Positions 1-5,786 of a DNA stretch of 14,267 bases are shown here, in pieces. How positions within the stretch are numbered: the stretch's first letter is position 1; every line of letters begins with the position of its first letter. This DNA comes from VBCK01 sp035511515 (GTDB taxonomy: Bacteria; Pseudomonadota; Gammaproteobacteria; Burkholderiales; Burkholderiaceae_F): assembly GCA_035511515.1 (NCBI GenBank), contig DATKFG010000037.1:1-14267 (forward strand), in the 5' to 3' direction. Below the pieces are notes generated by a model. The model ran no database searches, was not told the origin of the DNA, and was given only the letters and a program-made list of their open reading frames with translations. Position numbers and translations under genes: made by a program.

Positions 1-2
1 TG

Positions 3-182
3 GATCCGCAGGCGCGCGTAGGGTTTTCCGCGCACGGTTCGTTCAAGCGCTCGGATTTTGGCATCGCCTTTGGCGTGCCTGCTCCGGGTACGACGATTGG
101 CGTTGGTGACTTGATCGATTTCTCGATCGAAGCGGAGTTCATCGGACCGCCGCTGGCAACGCCTGCCGCTCAAACCCATTGA
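3..182 (+). CDS. YceI-like protein, C-terminal end (5' truncated by window)
   Basis: An open frame enters from the left edge and ends at TGA 180-182, giving 59 residues. The residues VGFSAHGSFKRSDFGI, followed later by GDLIDFSIEAEFI, match the end of the YceI family. There the last beta strands of a lipocalin-like barrel carry a conserved R-x-D-[FW]-G-I/M stretch and a final I-x-[VI]-E-[AV]-E/x. YceI proteins are usually periplasmic and bind isoprenoid or other lipidic ligands. The signal peptide and first strands lie outside the window, so location and start cannot be seen. The tail after the last strand (GPPLATPAAQTH) is short and low in complexity. A hairpin with 8-bp arms begins 47 bases after the stop. 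Family assignment is good; the ligand is unknown. Confidence 0.75.
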   Translation, partial: DPQARVGFSAHGSFKRSDFGIAFGVPAPGTTIGVGDLIDFSIEAEFIGPPLATPAAQTH

Positions 183-229
183 GGGGATTCCCGGTACAAA
201 GAATCCTCCACAAATGCGGTCGTCGGTGG

Positions 230-247
230 ACGACCCCTCGGGGTCGT
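230..247 (+). terminator. Possible hairpin terminator after the YceI-like gene
   Basis: Arms ACGACCCC (230-237) and GGGGTCGT (240-247) are exact complements around TC. The hairpin sits 47 bases after the YceI stop. No T-run follows, so a classical intrinsic terminator is not supported. It may be a Rho-linked structure or a boundary relic. Confidence 0.3.
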
Positions 248-298
248 GAACGCGGAAATGTTGTCTGTAACGGCGACGCCGGGCTTGGTCCGCAGTAG

Positions 299-778
299 AT
301 GCGGAAGGAGACGCGGCGATGGCCGGAGGTCGGGTATGTGGCGCGTCGCGGCCAGCGGGAGAATCAACAAGGGACACGCCGAACTCGACGGCCCGGGCCA
401 GGACAGATCGGGGACTTCCTCAAAGTGCTGGACAGCGGGAAGGGCGCGAACAAGGTGACGGCCTCCGCGCTGAAGCTCATGCTCTACACCGACCTGCGGG
501 ACGGCGCGCTGCGCGCCGCCGAGTGGAAAGAGATCGACTTCGACGCGACCCGCTGGACTGTGCCGGCCCAGCGGATGAAGCGTCGCGGGAAAGAGGAACG
601 GCAGGAACACGCCGTTCCCCTGTCGACACAGACATTGGCCGTGCTGCGCGACGTTCAGGACTACACCGGGCACGGTCCGGAATCGTTCGTGTTCGCCAGC
701 ACGGGTAAGAGCGGATTCCTCGCGGAGAACACGTTGCTGCGGGCGACGGCCGTGATCCGTGCGGCTGGGTGGGAATAA
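299..778 (+). pseudogene. Truncated P4-type tyrosine integrase (relic)
   Basis: From about residue 37 the frame reads like the first half of the catalytic domain of P4/IntS-type phage or island integrases: IGDFLKVLDS, LRDGALRAAEWKEIDFD, WTVPAQRMK, HAVPLSTQTLAVLRD, then FVFAS and AENTL. R67 is the likely first catalytic arginine, in a context normally written R-x-G-E-L; here the E is A70. K94 fits the beta-hairpin lysine. The N-terminal arm-binding and core-binding domains are missing, because the first ~36 residues match nothing. The frame stops at TAA 776-778, before the HGFR box and the tyrosine nucleophile. A full enzyme has about 400 residues, so this piece cannot recombine DNA. It is oriented toward the tRNA-Ser gene 1.35 kb downstream, which suggests a decayed island. 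The homologous part starts near base 400; the ATG at 299 is only the frame's first start. Confidence 0.75.
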
Positions 779-915
779 ATCTAGAACGGTTGGGGTCTAT
801 ACAGATGTACGAGGCTGGTTCGACGCACCCACTGCCGCAGCGGGACGGGGGGCTTTGCGGGGGCCTACCGACTTCCACCGCGCAGTGCGGATCGTAGCGG
901 GAAACTTGTTCGAGG

Positions 916-1239
916 ATGTCGAAGAATGCGAGCGCGAGCGTCTCGCGTGTATGGGTCGCGTTTGTGGTAGCGATCGGTGCGTTTTCGCCGGGCGTTACCG
1001 TGGGCATGGGCGCTGAGGATTGCCCCAGCGCCGCGACTGATATCGGAAGGATGTGCGCGGCACATGGAGGGCTGCGGGGCATCGCCTGTGCTGGTCCTTA
1101 ATCAAGCCGTGGAAGCGAGGAGTGCTACCAGGTGCAGCGGTCGGGCCGCGACGTTCGGCTCTTTTGGAAAGGCTACGAGGTGCTGCGGGGCAATCCCGAG
1201 CTGCTTCAGGGGCCGTCGAAAGACGAAGCGAAGAAGTGA
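916..1239 (+). pseudogene. Interrupted small exported-protein ORF
   Basis: ATG 916 opens a frame that starts like a signal peptide (MSKNASASVSRVWVAFVVAIGAF, then AEDC). It runs 61 codons to TAA 1099-1101. After that stop the same frame stays open for 45 codons to TGA 1237-1239. The second part looks like real protein (ECYQVQRSGRDVRLFWKGYE, then LRGNPELLQGPSKDEAKK). Part two has no start codon of its own. It ends 36 bases before the ATG of the PepSY gene. The reading favoured here is one short secreted protein broken by a nonsense or frameshift change. Alternatively, only the first 61 codons are expressed, or neither part is. The family is not recognised. The 779-915 stretch before it holds nothing recognisable. 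Confidence 0.3.
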
Positions 1240-1275
1240 GATAGCCGAGTAAACCCACCAACGGGAGGTATCGTA

Positions 1276-1788
1276 ATGAAAGCAAACCGTGTCATGCGCA
1301 TCGTCGCGTCGACGCTGTTGCTGGTGGTCACTCAGATCTGTCGATCCGAGGAAGACTACGACCCCGGCAAGCTTGCGGGAGCACTTTCACAGGCAAGCGT
1401 TTCGCTTGATCATGGGCTCAAGGAAAGCGAGCGTGAAGGCAGGCCGATTTCCGCGAAGTACGAGATCGAAAATGGCACCCTGCAGCTGTCCGTCTATACG
1501 CGGAAAGGCGATCAGTTCCACGAAGTCATCGTCGATCACAAATCCGGCGCCATCAAGAACACGGAACCGATCACCGAGGCCGACGACATGAGAGACGCTA
1601 AAGAGCAATCTGCGGCCCTGGCGAAAGCGACGGTGCCTCTCGATGCCGCGGTACGAAGCGCTGTCAAGTCGAATAGCGGCTATCGCGCTGTGAGCATCGT
1701 CCCTTCAGCCAGCGAGGGCAGACCTTTTGCCACGATCACCTTGATGAAAGGGAAGGACGTGAAACGAGTGATCGAGCGGCTGAACTGA
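1276..1788 (+). CDS. PepSY-domain periplasmic protein
   Basis: This is a 170-residue protein with a strong ribosome site, GGGAGG at 1263-1268, 7 bases before ATG. Residues 1-24 form a signal peptide (basic MKANRVMR, then hydrophobic IVASTLLLVVTQIC). Residues ~28-98 look like a PepSY domain: an amphipathic helix (LAGALSQASVSLDHGLKESE) followed by strands with the typical IEN-GTLQLSVYT and FHEVIVDHKSGAI. Residues ~105-170 repeat the helix-then-strand pattern more weakly (ALAKATVPLDAAVRSAVKS, then FATITLMKGKDVKRVIERLN), so it is probably a tandem pair. PepSY proteins are often secreted or membrane-associated and have been proposed to restrain peptidases; a specific partner cannot be named. It is the only intact gene between the YceI gene and the tRNA. 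It follows the broken ORF at 916-1239, possibly once an operon. Confidence 0.7.
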   Translation: MKANRVMRIVASTLLLVVTQICRSEEDYDPGKLAGALSQASVSLDHGLKESEREGRPISAKYEIENGTLQLSVYTRKGDQFHEVIVDHKSGAIKNTEPITEADDMRDAKEQSAALAKATVPLDAAVRSAVKSNSGYRAVSIVPSASEGRPFATITLMKGKDVKRVIERLN

Positions 1789-1882
1789 GCGGCACGTCGC
1801 CGCGGCTCCGGGAGCACGTCATGGCGGAAGGCCTGGAACGGCGCGTTCGGCACGGCCGTGGCCTCACCGAACCGGCGCTTGA

Positions 1883-2080
1883 GTCGGCTGCGCTGCGTCT
1901 AAGCCGAAGGCGCCGGCACGGATCGTTAGCTTCATGCACTACGATCTGGGCTACGTCGACTTGGAACAGAAGACTTTGCAACCCCTGGACAACCCGTTCG
2001 GCCCGAGGTTGTTACCTATGTCTCGGGCCGGTACAAACCGTCACAGAGGTGTCCGGTACGCCAGCCCTCCTTCGCGCTGA
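1883..2080 (+). pseudogene. C-terminal relic of an IS481-like transposase
   Basis: The frame is open from 1883 (after TGA 1880) to TGA 2078-2080, with no start of its own. The stretch ARIVSFMHYDLGYVDLEQKT followed by LQPLDNPFGPRLLPMS resembles the extreme C-terminus of IS481-type DDE transposases, which end in a D-L-G-[YF]-x-D, then N-P-F-G-x-[KR]-[LV]-[LS]-P-M motif. The catalytic DDE residues are absent, so the fragment is dead. The true stop is lost: the frame runs through the old IS end at ~2009-2034 and on into the hairpin repeat at 2065. The 90 bases before 1880 match nothing recognised. Family assignment rests on recalled motif style, supported by similarity of the IS end to the one at 14176-14197. 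Confidence 0.6.
2009..2034. repeat. Remnant right end (TIR-like) of an IS481-like element
   Basis: Read on the minus strand, this stretch ends in ATAGGTAACA preceded by CGGCCCGAG. Aligned without gaps to the 22-base unit at 14176-14197, which is the left end of the element at the window's right edge, about 15 of 22 bases agree. It lies at the expected place, just at the end of the transposase relic. It is probably the inner part of a terminal inverted repeat from a related element. The outer tip and any target duplication cannot be defined. Confidence 0.45.
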
Positions 2081-2094
2081 CGCGCTTCGGAGGG
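2065..2094 (-). repeat. Hairpin repeat copy 1 (GAA/GCGC family)
   Basis: Read on the minus strand: outer stem CCCTCC/GGAGGG, internal loop GAA/GAA, inner stem GCGC/GCGC, loop GTCA. It differs from the 2286-2315 copy at one base out of 30, in the loop, and lies in the opposite orientation. It abuts the long hairpin at 2095-2135 directly, forming a two-hairpin BIME-like array downstream of the tRNA. Confidence 0.8.
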
Positions 2095-2135
2095 CACCCT
2101 GCATAGCGCGTCCTACGGACGCGCGACGCAGGGTG
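2095..2135 (-). repeat. Long interrupted hairpin at the tRNA-Ser 3' end
   Basis: Arms CACCCTGC (2095-2102) and GCAGGGTG (2128-2135) enclose a 3x3 internal loop. A second perfect 8-bp stem follows, GCGCGTCC (2106-2113) with GGACGCGC (2117-2124), and a 3-base loop. In the transcript of the tRNA gene the last two bases of the encoded CCA form the base of this stem. It may act as transcription stop or 3' trailer structure for the tRNA, or be a REP unit that landed exactly there. No T-run follows. Confidence 0.7.
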
Positions 2136-2224
2136 GCGGAGAGAGTGGGATTCGAACCCACGATGGGCTATTCACCCATACACGCGTTCCAGGCGTGCGC
2201 CTTCAACCGCTCGGCCATCTCTCC
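2134..2224 (-). tRNA. tRNA-Ser (anticodon GGA)
   Basis: Reading the minus strand from 2224: acceptor arm GGAGAGA pairs with TCTCTCC near the 3' end. The D-arm begins TGGCCGAGCGG. The anticodon loop is CTGGAAC with anticodon GGA (2188-2190 on the plus strand). A long class-II variable arm follows, then the T-arm GTGGG-TTCGAAT-CCCAC, discriminator G and an encoded CCA (2134-2136). The long variable arm and G73 are serine tRNA traits. It reads UCC/UCU codons. The gene lies downstream of acs on the same strand, separated by two palindromes. tRNA 3' ends are common integrase targets, and an integrase relic lies on the 3' side. Confidence 0.95.
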
Positions 2225-2252
2225 TTCACCACGGCGCGCAATTCTAGCGGGA

Positions 2253-2280
2253 CCGCTGAAGCGCGTTAGCGCGGAAGCGG
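2253..2280 (+). repeat. Hairpin repeat copy 2, with a divergent outer stem
   Basis: Outer stem CCGCT/AGCGG, internal loop GAA/GGA, inner stem GCGC/GCGC, loop GTTA. The inner architecture equals that of the 2286-2315 copy. The outer stem has other bases, yet still pairs. It lies between the tRNA-Ser 5' end and the next copy, five bases away. Confidence 0.65.
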
Positions 2281-2285
2281 GCCCG

Positions 2286-2315
2286 CCCTCCGAAGCGCGC
2301 CAGCGCGAAGGAGGG
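2286..2315 (+). repeat. Hairpin repeat copy 3, downstream of acs
   Basis: Outer stem CCCTCC/GGAGGG, internal loop GAA/GAA, inner stem GCGC/GCGC, loop GCCA. It starts 8 bases after the acs stop codon (reading acs on the minus strand). It could therefore stabilise or end the acs transcript, as REP hairpins often do. There is no T-run, so an intrinsic terminator is not shown. Confidence 0.8.
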
Positions 2316-2323
2316 CCGCTCGC

Positions 2324-4306
2324 CTACTGGACGATCTTCAGCTGCTCCAGGATGGCCGGATTTTCCAGCGTCGAGACGTCCTGCTTGATCTCCTCGCCCT
2401 TGGCGATCGAGCGCAACAGGCGCCGCATGATCTTGCCCGAGCGGGTCTTGGGCAGGTTGTCGCCGAAGCGGATGTCCTTGGGCTTGGCGATCGGCCCGAT
2501 CTCCTTGGCGACCCAGTCGCGCAGCTGCTTGGCGATCGCCGGGGCCTGCTCGTCGGACGGACGTGCCTGCTTCAGGACGACGAACGCGCACACCGCTTCG
2601 CCCGTCATGTCATCGGGGCGCCCGACCACGGCCGCCTCGGCCACCAGCGGGTTCGCCACCAGCGCCGATTCGATTTCCATCGTTCCCATCCGATGCCCTG
2701 ACACGTTCAACACGTCGTCGATGCGCCCGATGATGGTGAAGTACCCGGTGGTCTTGTCGCGGATCGCGCCGTCGCCGGCCAGGTACAGACCGCTGCCCAG
2801 CTCGCCCGGGTAGTACGACTTTTTGAACCGCTCGGGGTCGCCCCAGATCGTGCGGATCATCGCCGGCCAGGGACGCTTTATCACCAGCAGACCGCCCTGC
2901 CCGTTGGGCACCTCGTGGCCGGTCTCATCGACGATCGCGGCCTCGATGCCCGGCAGCGGCAGCGTGCACGATCCGGGCACCAGCGGCGTTGCGCCGGGCA
3001 GCGGCGTGATCATGTGGCCGCCGGTTTCCGTCTGCCAGAAGGTATCGACGACCGGGCAGCGCGACGCGCCGACGTTCTTGTAGTACCAGATCCAGGCTTC
3101 CGGATTGATCGGCTCGCCCACGGTCCCCAGGATCCGCAGGCTGCGCAGGTCGTACTTGGTCGGATGGGTGGCGGGCGCGGCCTCGTTGGCCTTGATCAGC
3201 GAGCGGATCGCGGTCGGCGCGGTGTAAAAGACGCTCACCTTGTGGTCCTGGCACATGCGCCAGAAGCGGCCGGCATCCGGATAGGTGGGCACGCCTTCGA
3301 AGATGATCTCGGTGGTGCCGGTTGCCAGCGGGCCGTAGCACACGTAGGTGTGGCCGGTCACCCAGCCCAGATCGGCCGTGCACCAATATACGTCGCTGGG
3401 CTTGATGTCGAACGTCCACTTCATGGTCAGCGCCGCCCACAGCAGGTAGCCGCCGGTGGAGTGCTGTACACCCTTGGGTTTGCCGGTCGACCCGGACGTA
3501 TGCAAGATGAACAGCGGGTGCTCGGCGCCGACCCACTCGGGCTCGCACTGCTCGGGCTGATTTGCCATCAGCTCGTGCATCCACAGGTCCCGGCCCGCCT
3601 TCCACCCGATCTTGCCGCCGGTGCGCTTGTACGTGATCACCTTGCGCACTGCCTCGCAGCCGCCCTCGGCGAGCGCCTCATCGATGGCCGGCTTCAGCGC
3701 GATCGCCTTGCCGCCGCGCATCTGCTCATCGGCGCAGATCACCAGCGACGCACCCACGTCGACGATCCGCTCATGCAGCGACTTGGCGGAAAAGCCGGCG
3801 AACACGACCGAATGAATCAGACCCAGCCGCGCGCACGCCTGCATCGCAACCACGGCCTCGATCGACATCGGCATGTAGATGATCACGCGCTCGCCCTTGC
3901 GGTACCCGAGCGACTTGATGCCGTTGGCCAGCCGACCCACGCGGGCATGCAGCTCGCGATACGTGATCTTGGTCACGTGGCCGTCGTCGGCCTCGAAAAT
4001 AATGGCGACCTTGTCGGCGTTTCCGTTGGTCAGGTTACGGTCCAGGCAGTTGTAGGAAGCGTTCAGCTCGCCGTCCTCGAACCAGCGGTAAAACGGCGCG
4101 TTGCTTTCATCGAGCCCCCGCGTGAACGGCTTGCGCCACAACACGTTCTCGGTGGCCAGACGGCTCCAGAACCGGTCCGGGTCCTGTTGCGCTTCGAGGC
4201 ACAGCGCCCGATAGGCCTCCATGCTCGGAATGGCACTGTTGCGCGAGGCCTCGGCACTGGGCTTGAAGACGCGCGTTTCATGCAGAACCGACTCGATATT
4301 GCTCAT
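2324..4306 (-). CDS. acsA: Acetyl-CoA synthetase (AMP-forming)
   Basis: This 660-residue protein has the full family length. The enzyme turns acetate, ATP and CoA into acetyl-CoA, AMP and PPi in the cytoplasm, through an acetyl-adenylate. Visible motifs, in order: an N-terminal Acs region with W and RWFEDGELNASYNCLDR (74-90); phosphate-binding TSGSTGKPKG (270-279); VVDTFWQTETGG (419-430), whose W424 is the acetate-pocket tryptophan; hinge GRIDDVLNVSGHRMGT (527-542); and PKTRSGKIMRR (619-629). In that last motif K625 is the catalytic lysine that protein acetyltransferases inactivate in relatives. SGHRMGT replaces the commoner SGHRLGT, a mild change. GGGAG stands upstream of ATG 4306. It lies 52 bases after cobA on the same strand and may be read from that transcript. 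A palindrome follows the stop. Confidence 0.97.
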   Translation of the reverse strand: MSNIESVLHETRVFKPSAEASRNSAIPSMEAYRALCLEAQQDPDRFWSRLATENVLWRKPFTRGLDESNAPFYRWFEDGELNASYNCLDRNLTNGNADKVAIIFEADDGHVTKITYRELHARVGRLANGIKSLGYRKGERVIIYMPMSIEAVVAMQACARLGLIHSVVFAGFSAKSLHERIVDVGASLVICADEQMRGGKAIALKPAIDEALAEGGCEAVRKVITYKRTGGKIGWKAGRDLWMHELMANQPEQCEPEWVGAEHPLFILHTSGSTGKPKGVQHSTGGYLLWAALTMKWTFDIKPSDVYWCTADLGWVTGHTYVCYGPLATGTTEIIFEGVPTYPDAGRFWRMCQDHKVSVFYTAPTAIRSLIKANEAAPATHPTKYDLRSLRILGTVGEPINPEAWIWYYKNVGASRCPVVDTFWQTETGGHMITPLPGATPLVPGSCTLPLPGIEAAIVDETGHEVPNGQGGLLVIKRPWPAMIRTIWGDPERFKKSYYPGELGSGLYLAGDGAIRDKTTGYFTIIGRIDDVLNVSGHRMGTMEIESALVANPLVAEAAVVGRPDDMTGEAVCAFVVLKQARPSDEQAPAIAKQLRDWVAKEIGPIAKPKDIRFGDNLPKTRSGKIMRRLLRSIAKGEEIKQDVSTLENPAILEQLKIVQ

Positions 4307-4358
4307 GGCGCGGCGCTCCCGACGATCGGATTTGTGGTGAGTTTAGACGCTGTGATGC

Positions 4359-5141
4359 TCAGCGACGGAACCAGTCCAGCTGCGGCCTCATTTTGACGAC
4401 TTCCCCGATGATCACGATAACCGGCGGCTGCAGCGCGGCGCGGGCCAGCCGGCCCGGCAGATCGGCCAGCGTGCCGACCACCGTCTGCTGCGATCCGACC
4501 GAGGCGTTTCGAATCGCAGCGGCCGCTGTGGCGGGGTCCAAACCGTGCGCAACGAGCTGCTCGCAAATGATTCCGATTGCCGCTACGCCCATGTAGACGA
4601 CGATGGTCTGTTGCGGCCGAGCCAGGGCCGGCCAATCCAGCTCGCAGCGGCCGTCGGTCAGATGGCCGGACACCAGCGTGCACGCGCGCACGATACCGCG
4701 GTGCGTCAGCGGTATGCCCGAATACGCGGACGCCGCGCAGGCTGCCGTGACGCCGGGAACGACTTCGAAAGGCACGCCGGCGGCCGCCAGATCGATGATT
4801 TCCTCGCCGCCGCGGCCAAATACGAACGGATCGCCGCCCTTCAGGCGCACCACGCAGCGGCCCGCGCGCGCCCGATCGATCAGGAGCCGGTTGATCTCCG
4901 ATTGCGGCAGCTCGTGGTGGCCGGGCTCCTTGCCGACATAGACCCGTTCCGCAGCGGCCGACGCGAGGTCCAGCACGGCCTCGGCCACCAGGTGGTCGAA
5001 CACCACCGTGTCGGCCGACGCCAGGATTCGCGCGCCCTTGCGCGTGAGCAGCTCCGGGTCGCCGGGACCGGCGCCGACCAGGAACACCTTGCCGGCGCCA
5101 CTGCCCGGATCAGTCGACTTCATCGGCCCGCGCTGCGTCAT
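4359..5141 (-). CDS. cobA: Uroporphyrinogen-III C-methyltransferase (SUMT)
   Basis: A 260-residue cytosolic enzyme that transfers two methyl groups from SAM to uroporphyrinogen III, giving precorrin-2 for siroheme and cobalamin. Motifs: VFLVGAGPGDPELLT (about 19-33, SAM-binding loop), RLKGGDPFVFGRGGEE (about 99-114), PGVTAACAASAYSGIPLTHR (129-148) and IVVYMG. It is a single-domain SUMT, without the CysG dehydrogenase/ferrochelatase part. The start at 5141 is chosen because its ATG overlaps the TGA of the upstream gene as ATGA, which implies translational coupling. ATG 5159 and ATG 5123 are alternatives, and none has a strong ribosome site. The neighbours give no sulfite- or nitrite-reductase context here, so siroheme versus B12 use cannot be decided. 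No cobalamin riboswitch was seen. Confidence 0.93.
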   Translation of the reverse strand: MTQRGPMKSTDPGSGAGKVFLVGAGPGDPELLTRKGARILASADTVVFDHLVAEAVLDLASAAAERVYVGKEPGHHELPQSEINRLLIDRARAGRCVVRLKGGDPFVFGRGGEEIIDLAAAGVPFEVVPGVTAACAASAYSGIPLTHRGIVRACTLVSGHLTDGRCELDWPALARPQQTIVVYMGVAAIGIICEQLVAHGLDPATAAAAIRNASVGSQQTVVGTLADLPGRLARAALQPPVIVIIGEVVKMRPQLDWFRR

Positions 5142-5632
5142 CGGCCGGACACCGCGCATTCGGCCAGCGGCACACCCTGGTCGACGATCACGCGCCAGCG
5201 CACTGCACCGTCCGGCGCGGTCACCTTGTGCCAGATGGTGGTGAAGCGCCCGATTACCTTGCCTTCGGGGTCGTGCACCGGTCCGCTGGACATCGCGGTG
5301 TCTCCCGAATCGGCGACCGTCACCCGGTCCGGTTCCCAGCTGAATGGGGCCGGGCCGGGCTTGAAGTTGGCCCGCCAGCCTTCCACCACCGCACTGCGAC
5401 CAATCAACAGGTCGTGGCCGCTGCGAAACACGGCATCTTCGGCGACGAAGCCGGCGAACGCCGAAAGGTCCCGCTCGGACATGGTCCGGGCGAACTCGCG
5501 CTCGGCCGTGGAGACCTCGCGGGCCAGCGCCTCGAGGCGTTCAGCGCGCGCGGGCTCGGCCTGCACGGCGGCCGCGGCGAGCACCACCATCAGGCCGCTC
5601 AGGGTTCGTTTCGCAAGTAAGTCGCTTGGCAT
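5138..5632 (-). CDS. DUF4440/SnoaL-like exported protein
   Basis: A 164-residue protein. The start at 5632 is chosen because residues 1-25 (MPSDLLAKRTLSGLMVVLAA, then AAVQAEPA) form a clean signal peptide. The frame is open farther upstream but contributes only non-homologous sequence there. After a short helix (LEALAREVSTAEREFARTMS) it shows the DUF4440/NTF2-like pattern: ERDLSAFAGFVAEDAVF, IGRSAVVEGWRANF, WEPDRVTVADSGDTAMSSG, GRFTTIWHKV and WRVIVDQG. NTF2-like folds make a cone-shaped pocket used for binding or catalysis; the ligand here is unknown. Its stop overlaps the cobA start by four bases (ATGA), so the two are co-translated, although no functional tie between them is established. 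It diverges from the thiolase gene, sharing about 154 bases of upstream DNA. Confidence 0.8.
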   Translation of the reverse strand: MPSDLLAKRTLSGLMVVLAAAAVQAEPARAERLEALAREVSTAEREFARTMSERDLSAFAGFVAEDAVFRSGHDLLIGRSAVVEGWRANFKPGPAPFSWEPDRVTVADSGDTAMSSGPVHDPEGKVIGRFTTIWHKVTAPDGAVRWRVIVDQGVPLAECAVSGR

Positions 5633-5721
5633 CGGAGTGGGCGCTTGGGGCGGGCGGCGCCATAAGGTTGGCCAGCAATAGCGCATCTTGCCATTGTGCG
5701 GAAGGTGTGCGGCGTAAGCGC

Positions 5722-5739
5722 CAGCCGTAAGGGCGGCTG
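5722..5739. other. Small hairpin in the divergent DUF4440/thiolase promoter region
   Basis: Arms CAGCCG (5722-5727) and CGGCTG (5734-5739) surround TAAGGG. It lies 48 bases before the thiolase ATG and about 90 before the DUF4440 start on the other strand. It could be an operator or leader hairpin, but nothing else supports a role. No convincing sigma-70 boxes were picked out in 5633-5786. Confidence 0.25.
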
Positions 5740-5786
5740 AATTCGGTAAGCTTGGCCTTCCGCAGGGGTTTGGCAGGAGGCGCGCG

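Noticed and set aside
183..300. A direct copy of the tRNA-Ser 3' end (att site) expected at the far end of an island
   Set aside because: Scanning by eye found no match to the T-arm/acceptor sequence here; the island's far border may be lost or outside the window.
1821..2813. 330-codon plus-strand frame
   Set aside because: It crosses the tRNA-Ser gene, three palindromes and the acs 3' end; no protein family is visible.
2915..4396. Long open frame on the plus strand opposite acs (and similar long frames opposite nfeD, uup and the dioxygenase)
   Set aside because: These are shadows produced by strong G/C third-position bias. Their translations are rich in R, A, H and Q without family motifs, and the opposite strand holds complete known proteins.
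4307..5160. Cobalamin riboswitch near cobA
   Set aside because: cobA is translationally coupled to the upstream gene, with no leader space; no B12-box-like sequence was recognised upstream of the pair.
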